A DNA stretch of 64,000 nt from Rebecca billardiae RCC1528 (taxonomy: Eukaryota; Haptophyta), in the NCBI GenBank assembly GCA_965240325.2, contig OZ251227.1, positions 1,550,001 to 1,614,000 on the forward strand. The letters run 5' to 3'. A program made the translations under genes and the position numbers. The notes under the pieces are model-generated. The model did no database searches. It was not told the DNA's origin and saw only the letters and a list, made by a program, of their open reading frames with translations. Below are positions 21,082 through 31,417 of this stretch, piece after piece; position 1 is the first letter of the stretch; each line of letters starts with the position of its first letter.

Positions 21082-22717
21082 ATGTGTAGGCGCCCCACTT
21101 GTGTTTCTGCTGGCATCACTTCCCGCGGCAGCGCGACCTCGTTGCGATCTTGCGAGGAGATCAGTGTCGAGATCCCCGGGCCGCCCAGAGCGACCCTGCG
21201 GCTCGCACGCTCGATGCTGGGCGAGAGCCACGCGGCTACGCTAGCTCCGCAAGTGGGCGCAGCGACGACGCCGGCGATGGGATATGCGCACGCTCAGTTC
21301 GCAACTGCCACTCCTGGCGGCCAGGTCTCGTACATGCCCGTCGCAGCCCCGTCGGTCAGCGCGCCGATGGCGCTCGGCATGCTTTCGAACGGCCTGAACA
21401 TGAACGGCGGGCCGAATGCCTCGGCGGGCTACATGTCGGGCGGCGGCCTGCCGCGCGGAGAGCTGCAGCCGCAAGTGATTGCGAATGGGCCTATGGTCGG
21501 CAACCCCGCGCTACCTGCTACATCGCTCGCAAGCGGCGTCGCAGCGGCCGTGCTGGCACAACCGCAGGGCGCGTCGGCGCTCGGCACAATGATGCAGGCG
21601 GGCGTGCCCGCAGGAGGGCCCCCGCCCAGTCTGGTGAACCAAGCCCAGCTGAATGCCGGCCAGCTGACCGCGCAGCAGGGCGCCGGCGGAGGCACCGGCC
21701 AGCAGATGAACCTGCCCATCCAGCAGGAGATGGAGCTCGAGCTCCAGCTGCGCGGCAGCCTGCTCGTGCAGCAGCAGCGCCGGATCGTGCAGCTCGAGGA
21801 GGAGCTGAGTAAGTCGTGGACGGAGGTGCGCGCCGCCCGCGCACGGGGGCGCCCCCACCTCCGCGTGCCCCGCCTTCGCTCGTCCCGCGGGCCTGACCCT
21901 CGCCCTGCGCCGCGCCGCGCGCTCGTCGCCCGCGCTCCAGCTCGAGCGGCTGAGGTCACGTGTGCAGACTTTCGAGCGCGAGAAGAAGCGCGGTGATGAC
22001 GAGAGCAAGGCGAAGCAGCCGCGGTACTGGACGTCGGAGGAGCACCGCCTTTTCCTCGAGGCCCTGGACAAGTGAGCCCCCCCCCCCCCCCTCCCCGCGC
22101 CCGGCCGCCCTCGCGGACTCGCGCCGCGCGCGGGCCCGGAGCGACGCCCTCAACACACGCCCCTTCTCCCCCATTTGCTCTTTGCTCTCGCGCCTGCGCA
22201 GATTCGGCCAAAAGAACGTGAAAGCCATCTCGAACTACGTTGGCACGCGCACGCCGACGCAAGTGCGAACGCACGCGCAGAAGTACTTCCTCCGTATGGT
22301 GCGTTTGCACCGACCGTCGCGTGGCCCCACCCGGACCACGCGCGCGTGCGCCCGCACTCACTCCATGTCGCACCACGCGCATGTTTGGCACACGACCGCG
22401 CACGCGCGCAGAAGACGGACGGCGAGGGCGATGGCGAGGGCGATGGCGAGGAGGGCAGCGACCGCGGCGACGGCGTCGATGTCGGCGACGGCGACGGCGA
22501 GGGCGAGGAGGGCGACGAGGTCCCAGACTCGCAGGTGGCCAAGCGGCTGCGCACGGCTGACGCTGCAGATGTGCCCTTGCCAGGCCCGTTGCCTGGCGCA
22601 GGCGCGCCTGCTGAATCGCCGCCGGCCGAAGCGGCAGCAGCGCTCGCAGCGAGCGGCGATGCGGCCGAGCCCGCCGATGGCGCCGACGGCGATGCCAATG
22701 TGCCCGCAGATGACTAG
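21082..22717 (+). CDS. SHAQKYF-type single-repeat Myb transcription factor, four exons
   Basis: Exons 21082-21825, 21941-22071, 22202-22298 and 22412-22717; phases 0, 2 and 0 match. The N-terminal half is Gly/Ala/Met/Gln-rich and disordered, a plausible activation region. It ends in a Gln/Glu-rich helix (EMELELQLRGSLLVQQQRRI) that continues across the first junction as a likely coiled coil. The Myb domain spans exons 2-3: YWTSEEHRLFLEALDKFG, then NVKAISNYVGTRTPTQVRTHAQKYF. The third helix carries the THAQKYF form of the SHAQKYF signature of plant and algal single-repeat Myb factors (CCA1/RVE-like and others), which bind DNA in the nucleus. Exon 4 encodes an acidic Asp/Gly repeat (DGEGDGEGDGE...) and a Pro/Ala tail. 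The start may instead be the ATG at 21214, since the first 44 residues are basic and unlike the rest. Confidence 0.85.
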
Positions 22718-23694
22718 GCTGGTCTGCCGCGCGTGGTCGCGCTGCTCGGACCAGCGACGCGTCACGTCGCGAGCGGCACGTCGCACCAGTCTCCACCTTG
22801 ATCGACGGCAAGTTCACAGGCTCAGCACTCGGTCCATCCTGGACACCGGCGCGTCGGACACCCGACCTGCACTCACTGGCCTCGACCGGCACCAGCATCT
22901 CGGGCACTGACTGATGGCGTGGCTGCGCGCTGTGCCGGAGGCCACGCGCGGCTTGCGCGGACGGTCATCCCGGGCACCGGTTGCAGTTCGGCCTTTGTTT
23001 GGGGGCGGCCGGCGGCGGCACGGCACAGGACTCAGGAGTGGCCTCCGCGAGCGGCATGAAGCCGCTCGCTCGCTTGGCCCTTGACCGTCCTGCGCGCGCA
23101 CTCGCGCACTCAGTCCGATGAATCAGACATCAGTAAATCAGGCTGCCATCGCCATCAGGATGTGTCATGTGATCAGGAAGAGGAAGACTACAGAGTACAG
23201 GATTATTCTAATTCAGATTTCAGTTCTGACGATCCTTATATTAGACCGCTCAATCTGAAATATCGATCTGAATCAGAATAACTCATCGATACGGCGGCGG
23301 CCACTCCGTCTCCGTCGGCGGCCCCGTGCGCGGGCCCGTGGCGGGGCCACTCCTCCTCACACTGCCGCACTGTGAGTGAGTGTGAGTGTGACTGGGGCGA
23401 AGCCGCCACTATAGCCGCAGCACTCAGCTGTCAGCAGGCAGCAGTGCGGTATAACTCTAGCGATAGAGTGAGTGAAGTACAACGGCTGCTTACGGACAGC
23501 CCCGCCTTACGTGAGACCGCTTAGCTTCGCCGAGCTCGGACTTCGGGACTAGCAGCAGGCGTCTAGCAGAAGCAGTCGGCAGGGCATACGGAACTACGGC
23601 AGTGCTGACGACGACGATGAGTATTATTGTTTCTGCCTACGACTCACGCCCGGTGCACCCGGAGGAGGCTGAGGCTCAGGACTCAGGCTGAGCC
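22718..23694. other. Intergenic with a low-GC island
   Basis: About 23110-23285 is AT-richer than its surroundings and contains a 66-codon Ser/Asp/Glu-rich ORF that I do not regard as a gene. The rest has no features; it separates two convergent genes. Confidence 0.5.
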
Positions 23695-25353
23695 CTACTG
23701 ATGCTCCATCAGTGACAAGGGCGACCCCGGGCCCGATGTCAGACCGGAGCCACTGACCGCCGCGCGCGGCTTGCGGAAGGAGAGGCACTTTGTGGCGGAG
23801 CGCAGCCCCTTCCACTCGGGCTCAAGGCCCGCCTCCTCCCGGAAGATGGCGGCGAAGTCAGTCGCCAGGAAGTCGAGGTAGAAGGGCTCGTTCATGCGCG
23901 CAAAGTTGCCGATGCGTCCGTCCGCGTCGGGCCGGTCGCCCAGCTGCTGCGAGTCCGTGAGCACGAAGAGGCCGCCCGGACGAAGGAGCCTTCCCACCTC
24001 GCGCGCGACGGCGCGCACGGCGGACGTCGGCAGCTCGTGGAAGAGGTACACGGAGGTGATCGCGTCCATGCTCTGGTCGGGCAGCGGCACCAGCTCGGCG
24101 TTGGCCTGGATGAAGCGCACGGGCGCGTGTGCCGCCTGCCCGCGCTCGGCGCGCAGCGCGCGCGCGTACTCCACATTCTCGCGCGCGCGCTCAAGGTAGA
24201 AGGGGCTGAGGTCGAGAGCGGTCGCGCTGCGCACGCGCTCGCCAAGCGCGTCCAGCGTGAAGGTCAGGAAGCGGCCCGTGCCGCACGCGATCTCGAGGTA
24301 GTCGAGCGCACGGCCGGGCTCCGCCGCCGCGCGCTCCTCGGCAAAGCGGCACAGCGGGCGCAGCGTGAGCCGCTGCATCGCGTCCTGCCGGCCGAGGAAG
24401 AGCGTCTCGGTCGAGAACTCGTACGTGCGCGACGAGTCGGAGGAGAGCCAGCCGTCGCTCTGGAAGTGGAAGGTGTCGTAGTACTCGGGGTAGAGGGCGC
24501 CTTCGGCGCGCGCCTCGCCCCGCCCGAGCCACACCGGCTCGGGCTCCTCGCGCTGCCGCCGGCGCAGCGTGGCGAGGGCCTCGGGCAGAAAGCGGCCCAG
24601 CTCGCGCACCGTGGCGAGCGGGTCGTACTGCCGATGGCGCAGCTCGGTCATGTCGAAGGGGAGTGGGTACTCGCCGGCGGTGATGCACGCCAGGTCGTCA
24701 TGGAAGGCGCTCAGCGCCTCGGCGAACAGCCGCGGGATGCCCTGCAGCGTCGTGCTCCCGGACTGGGGCGTGATCACGCTGCTCTGCAGCAGGAACGCAG
24801 CGCCACCGCCGCCCTCGCTGCCCGTCGCCGGCCGCAGCGAGGAGAGGTACACGCCCGCCCACGCGCCGAGGAAGAAGAGCGACCGGCCGAGGTGGTACCC
24901 ATAGTAGGGCCCTGCGCGCACCGGGTCGGCGCGCACGTCCTCGAGGATGGCGGGCACGAGCTCCTCGAGCAGCGCGTTGCTGCCCGGCACAGAGGCCGAG
25001 GGGGACGCGGCGGGCGGTGCGGCCCACTTGGCGTCCCATGCGGCCCAGGCGTCCACGGAGGGGTCAAGTGTGAAGGTCTCGCGCTCGGCGAGCCCAGGCT
25101 TGAAGGCAGCAGCGACCTTCGACGGGTCCGCGCTCACGCCACTGACGATGTCGCGCGAGGGCGGCGGCGTGGGTGCGGCGGTCGACGTCTCCGGCGTAGT
25201 CACCATGGTGTCGGCTGCGCGCACGGCTGCGCGGCTGCGGAGCGCACCTGACGGGCGCGACTGCACGCCGCGCCACGCATGCGCGCTTGGCGAGGCGAGT
25301 GCGGCGACGAGCGCGGCGGCGACGAGCGGGGCGGGGCGGCGCGGACGGCTCAT
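23695..25353 (-). CDS. SAM-dependent class I methyltransferase, probably plastid-targeted
   Basis: A 552-residue single-exon protein. The start ATG at 25353 gives a signal peptide (LVAAALVAALASPSAHA) followed by a basic Ser/Arg-rich transit-like stretch. The C-terminal third (about residues 340-500) is a Rossmann-type methyltransferase: motif I YLEIACGTGRF, acidic loop ATALDLSPFYLERA, motif PLPDQSMDAITSVYLFHEL, and GRLLRPGGLFVLTDS. The N-terminal 300 residues include a segment typical of algal plastid methyltransferases (PYYGYHLGRSLFFLGAWAG and a DMTELRHRQYDPLATVRELG stretch) that is not part of the fold. The acceptor substrate cannot be told from sequence; a small lipophilic or quinone-type molecule is possible. 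The gene starts 150 bp from the divergent GH3 gene. Confidence 0.85.
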   Translation of the reverse strand: MSRPRRPAPLVAAALVAALASPSAHAWRGVQSRPSGALRSRAAVRAADTMVTTPETSTAAPTPPPSRDIVSGVSADPSKVAAAFKPGLAERETFTLDPSVDAWAAWDAKWAAPPAASPSASVPGSNALLEELVPAILEDVRADPVRAGPYYGYHLGRSLFFLGAWAGVYLSSLRPATGSEGGGGAAFLLQSSVITPQSGSTTLQGIPRLFAEALSAFHDDLACITAGEYPLPFDMTELRHRQYDPLATVRELGRFLPEALATLRRRQREEPEPVWLGRGEARAEGALYPEYYDTFHFQSDGWLSSDSSRTYEFSTETLFLGRQDAMQRLTLRPLCRFAEERAAAEPGRALDYLEIACGTGRFLTFTLDALGERVRSATALDLSPFYLERARENVEYARALRAERGQAAHAPVRFIQANAELVPLPDQSMDAITSVYLFHELPTSAVRAVAREVGRLLRPGGLFVLTDSQQLGDRPDADGRIGNFARMNEPFYLDFLATDFAAIFREEAGLEPEWKGLRSATKCLSFRKPRAAVSGSGLTSGPGSPLSLMEHQ

Positions 25354-25503
25354 CGTGCACGTGCGAGTGAATCTGCAGTCCCGCCGAAGCAAATCGAACT
25401 CTCGATATGTTTCTGGCTTTCTGCATCTGCCGGACGGCGCCAGCTAGGGTGCTAAACCGGACCAAGCGGTCCTGGTGAGCACTGCTCAAGTCGTGAACTC
25501 GTG
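25354..25503. promoter_or_regulatory. Shared divergent promoter, methyltransferase / GH3
   Basis: The two ATGs point away from each other across 150 bp, so both promoters and 5' leaders must lie here or overlap. No core element was identified. Confidence 0.5.
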
Positions 25504-27678
25504 ATGGGCGGCCTCTCTCCGGTCACGGCCATCCTTACGGCCATCCTCGCCGTCGCAGGCGGGGCAGCGGCCGACGATGCGGATGCGCGCGCCCGCCGTA
25601 TCCTCGCTCGGATGACCCGTGCAGAGCGCATCACGCTCCTCCACGGCACTGGCAAGGTCGAGCCGTACGTGGGCAACACGGCCGCCATCGAGCGCGTGGG
25701 CGTGCCCGCGCTCACGCTCAACGATGGGCCTCAGGGCTTCCGCGTGGACAAGTACCCGGGCACGTCGACGCAGTGGCCGTCGGCGTTGACGGTCGCTGCG
25801 ACCTGGGACGCCGCGTCTGTCGAGGCATGGGGCCGTGCGATGGGCCAGGAGTTCCGCGCGAAAGGCGCCAACGTGTTCCTCGGGCCCGGGCTGAACGTCG
25901 CGCGCGTGCCACACGGCGGGCGGAACTTTGAGTACCTCTCGGGCGAGGACCCGTACCTGGGCGCGGCGCTGGTGGGCCCGCTGGTGCGCGGCGTGCAGTC
26001 CCAGCGCGTCGTCGCGTGCGCCAAGCACTGGGTCCTCAACAACCAGGAGAGCGATCGTCTCACGATCTCGTCGGTCGCAGACGGCCGCACGCTGCGGGAG
26101 CTGTACGTGCCGCCGTTCGCCGCGGCGGTGCGCGCGGGCGTGGGCTCGTTCATGTGCGCGTACAACCGCGTGAACGGCACGTACGCGTGCTCGAGCCGCG
26201 CGATGCTGCGCGGCCTGCTCAAGACCGAGCTCGGCTTTGGCGGCTGGGTGATGTCGGACTGGGAGGCGTGCCACGCGCGCGGCCTCGGCGCAGGGCTCGA
26301 CCAGGAGATGCCCGAGGCGCGCTGCCTCAACGAGACGAGCCTCGCGCGCGCGGACGAGCGGCTGCTCAACGCGTCCGCGCTGGCGATACTCACCTCGCTC
26401 GTGCGCGTGGGCGTGCTCGGCGACGAGCACGTCGCGCCGCGCCCTGTTGCGGCGGGCGGCGGGGCGCGCGACGGCAGCGACGCATCGCGCCCGCCGCCAC
26501 CGCCGCCGCCACCACCCATCGCGGCGAATGTGACGTCCGCCGCGCACCGCGACCTCGCGCGCGCGCTCGCCGCGCGCGCGACCGTGCTGCTCAAGAACGC
26601 CCGCGGGCTGCTCCCGCTGCGCGCGCCGCAGACGCCCGAGCGCACGCGCGTCCTCGTCGTGGGCCGGGAGGCGGTCGCGCCCAGCACGGGCGGGCGCGGC
26701 TCGGGCGCGGTCGTGCCCGCGTCCGTGCGCGCGCCGCTCGACGAGCTGCGCGCGCGGCTGCCCGCCTCCGGCGGCAGTGGCAGCGGCGCCGGGTACGTCG
26801 TCGAGTACGTCGACGGGCGCGACACTCTGCTCGCCGAGGCGCTCGCGCTCGGCGCGGACGTGGTGCTCGCCTTTGCGGGCACCACGTCGGGCGAGGGCTC
26901 AGACCGGCGCAGCCTGGCGCTGGGCGACGGGCAGGATGAGTGGCTGTGCGCGCTCTCCGTGCTCGCGGGGCACAAGATGGCCGTGGTGCTCACGAGCCCG
27001 GGCGCGGTGCTCACCGCGCCGTGGGCGGGGCGCAGCTCGGCCGTCCTCGCCTCCTTCCTCCCGGGCGAGGCCTTCGGCGCCGCCATCGCCGACGTGCTCG
27101 TGGGCGATGCCGAGCCGAGCGGCAGGCTGCCGCTGAGCTTCCCGCGCGGGGAGAACGACCTCAACTGGACGCGCGCGCAGTTCCCGGGCGAGCACGGCGT
27201 CGCGCTGTACTCGGAGGGGCTCGCCGTCGGGTACCGCGGGTACGAGGTGCACGGCGTGCGGCCCGCCTTCCCGTTCGGGCACGGCCTCAGCTTTGCGGGG
27301 CGATTCGAGTACTCTCAGCTGCGCGTCGACGCGGGCGCGCGCACCGTGAGCGCGCGCGTGGCCAACGCGGGCGTGCGCCCAGGCACGGAGGTCGCGCAGC
27401 TGTACGTGCGCCTCCCGCCGCCGGCCGATGCGCCGTTCAAGCAGCTGCGCGGCTTTGCGCGCCTCGAGCTCGCCGCGGGCGAGGCGGTGCGCGCAGACTT
27501 CAAGCTCAGCCGCCGCGACCTGTCGGTGTGGCGCCCAGCACGGCGCGGCGAGGGAGGCGAGGGCGACCAAGCGCGCGGCGGCTGGCACGAGGTGTGCGGC
27601 GCCGTCGAGATCCGCGTCGGCGCGTCCGTGGAGGACATCCGCCTCAGCGGCGAGATGCACTTGCCGTGCCCCCAGTGA
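25504..27678 (+). CDS. Glycoside hydrolase family 3 beta-glycosidase (secreted)
   Basis: A 724-residue intronless protein from the ATG at 25504. A hydrophobic N-terminus (VTAILTAILAVAGGAAA) predicts secretion or an endomembrane location. The family 3 TIM barrel shows LTLNDGPQGFR, PGLNVARVPHGGRNFEYLSGEDP, ACAKHWVLNNQE and VMSDWEA; Asp252 in SDW is the expected catalytic nucleophile. The second alpha/beta sandwich domain includes ATVLLKNARGLLPL and a glutamate-containing TSGEGSDR loop that fits the acid/base region. A Pro-rich linker (PPPPPPPPP) lies between them, and the C-terminal fibronectin-like domain is complete. Length and order match beta-glucosidases or beta-xylosidases; the exact sugar is not predictable. 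It likely trims glucans or other glycans, including cell-covering polysaccharides. Confidence 0.93.
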   Translation: MGGLSPVTAILTAILAVAGGAAADDADARARRILARMTRAERITLLHGTGKVEPYVGNTAAIERVGVPALTLNDGPQGFRVDKYPGTSTQWPSALTVAATWDAASVEAWGRAMGQEFRAKGANVFLGPGLNVARVPHGGRNFEYLSGEDPYLGAALVGPLVRGVQSQRVVACAKHWVLNNQESDRLTISSVADGRTLRELYVPPFAAAVRAGVGSFMCAYNRVNGTYACSSRAMLRGLLKTELGFGGWVMSDWEACHARGLGAGLDQEMPEARCLNETSLARADERLLNASALAILTSLVRVGVLGDEHVAPRPVAAGGGARDGSDASRPPPPPPPPPIAANVTSAAHRDLARALAARATVLLKNARGLLPLRAPQTPERTRVLVVGREAVAPSTGGRGSGAVVPASVRAPLDELRARLPASGGSGSGAGYVVEYVDGRDTLLAEALALGADVVLAFAGTTSGEGSDRRSLALGDGQDEWLCALSVLAGHKMAVVLTSPGAVLTAPWAGRSSAVLASFLPGEAFGAAIADVLVGDAEPSGRLPLSFPRGENDLNWTRAQFPGEHGVALYSEGLAVGYRGYEVHGVRPAFPFGHGLSFAGRFEYSQLRVDAGARTVSARVANAGVRPGTEVAQLYVRLPPPADAPFKQLRGFARLELAAGEAVRADFKLSRRDLSVWRPARRGEGGEGDQARGGWHEVCGAVEIRVGASVEDIRLSGEMHLPCPQ

Positions 27679-28111
27679 CGTGCTCACGCGGCCCGCGGGC
27701 GCCCGCGGCCTGGACCCTGGCGCAGCGCTCGGGGCGTCATGCTGCGCTGTGTCACGCGGTGGCACCACTATACTATGGCAACAACGAGCAATGGTGTCAG
27801 CGATGAAAACGCGCAGCGGAAGTAGACGAGTTATAGCCCAACCTGACCGATGCACACCCTTGCCGTCGCTCTGTGCATGGGGTCAGACCCATGCTCTGTT
27901 AATCTCGCCTGCCTGAGCTGTGTGCGTCTCTTATTCTTAGTAAACTGTACCTGATGCAGCCCGAAAATCTTCTCCGCTGCGATTTTCTTCGTGATGATTT
28001 CGGACCCGCGCGCGCGCATCACAGAATTTCGCGCCAAAATCAAGCGCGCCATCAAAAAAAGCCGACGAGTTCCGCGCGGGTGCGGACCGCGCGCGACGTG
28101 CTGTGATTCCG
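27679..28111. other. Intergenic with a solo terminal repeat
   Basis: The main content is the 50-bp end of a MITE-like family at 27901-27950. The rest should be 3' flank of the GH3 gene and 5' flank of the peroxidase-like gene. Confidence 0.6.
27901..27950 (-). mobile_element. Solo end of the MITE family seen at 36260-36519
   Basis: Its text is AATCTCGCCTGCCTGAGCTG...TGTGCGTCTCTTATTCTTAGTAAACTGTAC. It matches both arms of the element at 36260-36519 with only a few differences, and no partner arm lies within the next kilobase. Confidence 0.75.
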
Positions 28112-29068
28112 ATGACGCGTGTGCTGGCAGTGCTCGCCGTGCTCGTGGCTGCATGCGATGCTCGCGTGCAGCCTCGTGCAGTGGCGAGCGGCGGGAATAA
28201 TCTCCTTCGCAGCAGACAATCGCAGCGTGGCACCAGCCCTCGGCTCGCTCACTTTGATCGCCGCACGCTCGCGAGCCGCGCGCTTGCTGCGGGTGCGCTT
28301 GCATTCCCGCTGCTCGGCGCACGTGCCGAGGAGGGCGAGGCGGCACCTGCGGTCGCTGAGGCGCCACGGGCCCTCCCCGACATGCCCAAGGGCATGACCC
28401 TCCCGTACCTTGGCGAGGATGTGGACATCCGCAAGCTACTCGGCCGTGCGACGCTGGTCGTCAACATCAAGCTCGATGACCCGCTCACTGGCCCCAACCT
28501 GACGGGGCTCGAGGACCTCGCGAAGAAGCTGGGGCCGCAGGGTCTGCGGATTCTGGCCATTCCGACCGACCAGGGGTGGTTCGAGCCCGACACCTCCGAC
28601 GTGATCCGGCAGAAGGCCAAGTACTCGTACAACTATGGCGGGACGATCAACGCAATCCTTCTGGACAAGGTGAACGTGGAGCCTCCCAACCAGCACCCGC
28701 TGTACAACTACCTCGTGAATGCGCTGCCAACGCCGGGTGGCGGGGCGCGCATCGGGCTCAACTACGAGAAAATCCTGCTCGATTCGGAGGGCCGCCCGCT
28801 GCGCCGCTACCCGCGCAAGTACGCCGCAGCGAGCTTTGCAGACGACGTGAAAGCGCTGCTGGATGTGGAGGGCGACAGGCCGGACGCGGGCGCGCAGGCA
28901 AAGGCGTTGCCGCCGGCGTCGGCGGAGTGGAAGCAGGCGTGGACGGACGCGTCGTCGGAGGCGCGGCGCTCGGAGTACGCCTTCCGCCCGTCGGGCATCA
29001 ACCGCTCGTACTACACCGGCTACGGCATGGACATGAAGACGCAGCCTAGCGACCTGAAGCCGGAGTGA
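28112..29068 (+). CDS. Glutathione-peroxidase-like protein, thylakoid-lumen targeted, catalytic Cys missing
   Basis: A 318-residue protein from the ATG at 28112. The N-terminus has two signals: an ER-type signal peptide (VLAVLAVLVAACDA), then after a basic stretch a twin-arginine motif with a hydrophobic core and AxA site (RRTLASRALAAGALAFPLLGARA), as used for Tat transport into the thylakoid lumen. The mature part has the thioredoxin-fold layout of glutathione peroxidases: LVVNI at the first strand, LAIPTDQGWFEP where family members have FPCNQFGGQEP, then a late IGLNYEKILLDSEGRPLRRYP resembling WNFxKFLVDxxGxxxxRY. At the redox loop, where family members have a Cys or Sec after the first strand, it reads IKLDDPLTGPNL with no Cys. 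The conserved Trp is also replaced. It may be a lumen chaperone or binding protein rather than an enzyme; this is inference. Confidence 0.8.
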   Translation: MTRVLAVLAVLVAACDARVQPRAVASGGNNLLRSRQSQRGTSPRLAHFDRRTLASRALAAGALAFPLLGARAEEGEAAPAVAEAPRALPDMPKGMTLPYLGEDVDIRKLLGRATLVVNIKLDDPLTGPNLTGLEDLAKKLGPQGLRILAIPTDQGWFEPDTSDVIRQKAKYSYNYGGTINAILLDKVNVEPPNQHPLYNYLVNALPTPGGGARIGLNYEKILLDSEGRPLRRYPRKYAAASFADDVKALLDVEGDRPDAGAQAKALPPASAEWKQAWTDASSEARRSEYAFRPSGINRSYYTGYGMDMKTQPSDLKPE

Positions 29069-30883
29069 GCGCAGCGACCCAGCCAGCATCGAAACGGCGG
29101 CATGGCGTCGCCGGCTCTCAGTCAGGCCCACGTGCACGCGCGGTGGCTTATGCCTCGTGGGCTTCGAGGCTGCATCCTCGTCGACTGCTCGCAGTGGCTC
29201 GTCCGCAGTTGATGCCCTGTTTATTCAGGCGCAGCCAGCATCGTCAGCCCCGTGGCCAGAGCGAAGTCCTATGGCCAGAGTGACTAGTGAGACTGTGTGG
29301 CGGCCGACCAGTCCGCGGTCCGACTGGTCCGACTGCGCCCCGAGTGGCACCCTGACCCTGTGGTCCGACTGGTCCGACCGCGCCCCGAGTGGCACCCTGA
29401 CCCTGTCGCGCTCGCGCCCCGGGGCCGGGTGCCACCTTTAGGTCACCTTAGTGCACTGAGTCTGAGAGTAACCGATATTATATTGGCGACAAGCTGCTCG
29501 TCAACTCGAGCAAGCTGCGCGCTGTCCGCGTCGAGCTGCTCGCGCCGGCGGCCGCGCCTTGAGCGGCTCGCGGCGGTGCGGGCGTGCGCACGAGCTTGTC
29601 TGCGTCGAGCTGCTCGCGCCCCAGGCCGCGCGGTCACCTCGTTAGTGGCGCGGGCATGCGCACGAGCTCGTGCTTGGCTGCAGCTTCTCAGAGGACTGCT
29701 ACAGCTGGCTGGCTCAGAGCTTGTCCGGCGAGCGCGCCACGAGGTGCGGCGGCCTGCGCCGCAGCAGTCAATGCGTTGCTCGATGCTGCAATGCTGCGCT
29801 ACGTCTTGACTCGCGAGGGAGGTGCCGAAATCGGGGCTGTGTGCAATGCGTCATGGCCGCTCGGCGCAGAGCCGACGCTGCACGACGCAGCCCTCAGCCA
29901 ACACCGGTGAACACGGTCTGCTATTAATGCAAATTCTCGGGCGAGTAATGGCGCCCTATTCAGGCGTATTTGGTCGTCCTGCTTCGATCCCGAGGCTGGG
30001 GGCCAGAGCCCCCCCCCCGAGAGTCTGAACGTACAGCGTACTCCTGCTGGACGTCCCCGACAGTGACTGGAGCCCTAATAACAGTTACACAGTTTAGGTT
30101 ACAGTAGCTAGTAACCGAATAAGTAGGCACTAACTAACGTACTATATTATCACTGACTACTCAGTTCGGTCACCTGACGAATATTTATATACTCACTGTA
30201 ACTATAGCACAGAGTCAGCAGTCAATAGGTGGGGTTATTGGCACAATAACTATACTCATCACTGGTAGGCAAGGTTGGCATGGCGGTCAGGACGGCCAAT
30301 TCGTGAACTGGGTTTTTCATCATGCGCCGAGCCAACCGTTACCGTCGCTGCTGCGTGCCTCCCGCTCACCCGCAGCGATCGCCCTTCGGAAGCGCCCACT
30401 GTCCTGATGGCTGCAGCTTGTCGGCGTCGAGCGGCCAGTCCTGCCGCGCGCTCGGCCCGAGCGCTGGCTGCCGCTCGCACTTTGTTTCGAGGAACAAAAG
30501 TCCCATCAGCGCATACAATGTATAAAGTCTGGTCTCTCGCCGCGTGGCTCCGCCCTGCCCGGCGTGTGCCTCGCCTCCTCACTGCATCTGGATGGCGCAG
30601 GCGGCGCTTATTCGAGGACCGGGAGCCTATCGACGTATATATACTGAAATAAAAATATACCCGTCCATGTGTGGTGCCTGAGCCGCCCGGGAAGCGACGC
30701 ACATCATTAGCTCATGCACCCTTCATGCGATGACTGCATGGGATCAGTGACCGTCGGGTTACAAATGGTCATTTCCTCTGGGTCTAGCTGCGACGTTCTG
30801 GAACTGCCCCGGGAGGCGCCCGCCGCCCGGCGCCGGGAGGTGAGCGGTGGGCCGCAGGTGAGCACCGTCCCCGCGGCTCACAT
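29069..30883. other. 1.8-kb intergenic region, minor repeats
   Basis: It contains the two-copy 45-bp tandem repeat at 29317-29406 and two loosely similar GTCGAGCTGCTCGCGCC segments near 29529 and 29608. A 125-codon ORF at 30275-30652 has no recognisable features. GC drops between 30040 and 30260. Confidence 0.55.
29317..29406. repeat. Two-copy tandem repeat, 45-bp unit
   Basis: GGTCCGACTGGTCCGAC(T/C)GC... GCCCCGAGTGGCACCCTGACCCTGT occurs twice head to tail with one visible difference. Confidence 0.9.
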
Positions 30884-31417
30884 TTAACCCGTGTGGGGCG
30901 GCGGCTTGTTTGAATTGAAGGCGAGCATGCCCCTGAAGTCCTCGAGGCTGATCCTACCATCGCCATCAACATCGCTGGCCTCAATCAGCACGTTCATGTC
31001 CTCATCTGTGATCTCCCCAAAGCCGAGGTCGGTGAAGATACGACGCAGCGTGTCATTGTCCACAAATCCGGTGTTTTGCGGGTCGTAGACCGCGAAGGCC
31101 TGCTTGACGGGATCGAACCCGCCCAGCTGGTTATTCTCGAGGAGCCGGCGGAGCACCTCCTTGGTGAACACCGGCTCGGTGATGAGCGCCTTCACATCCT
31201 TAGCGGGCAGGTTGGGGTAGAACGTCGAGAGCCTGTTGTGCAGATCCTTCGCCGTGAGGCGCCCCTTGCCGTCGACGTCGAAGAAGTCGAAGGCGGCGCT
31301 CAGCTCGTCGTCATCTATCCGGATGTGCCCACGCCCAGCCTGCTCTGTCAGCCGCAGCTCCTCCTCGGAGATGTTGAGGATGGACGACGCCTTCGCCTTG
31401 TGCTTGGCGTGCGCCAT
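30884..31417 (-). CDS. EF-hand (calmodulin-superfamily) protein
   Basis: A 177-residue single-exon protein. The first EF-hand is canonical (DVDGKGRLTAKDL, about residues 48-60) and so is the last (DVDGDGRISLEDF, about 149-161). The third is variant (DPQNTGFVDNDTL) and the second is degenerate. The N-terminus has a short basic stretch (MAHAKHKAKAS) and the C-terminus ends PPPHTG without a membrane anchor. Two canonical loops imply calcium binding. The layout is like centrin, calmodulin or a flagellar calcium sensor, but no diagnostic residue separates them. It is divergent from the TPR-Kelch gene, with 94 bp between starts. Confidence 0.85.
   Translation of the reverse strand: MAHAKHKAKASSILNISEEELRLTEQAGRGHIRIDDDELSAAFDFFDVDGKGRLTAKDLHNRLSTFYPNLPAKDVKALITEPVFTKEVLRRLLENNQLGGFDPVKQAFAVYDPQNTGFVDNDTLRRIFTDLGFGEITDEDMNVLIEASDVDGDGRISLEDFRGMLAFNSNKPPPHTG

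Noticed and set aside
23081-23281. 66-codon ORF in the low-GC island
   Set aside because: No start context, domain, or partner exon; it probably reflects the base change rather than coding.
29981-30010. Possible tRNA T-loop text (CTTCGATCCC)
   Set aside because: No matching acceptor or anticodon stems could be folded; nothing else in the window resembles a tRNA.
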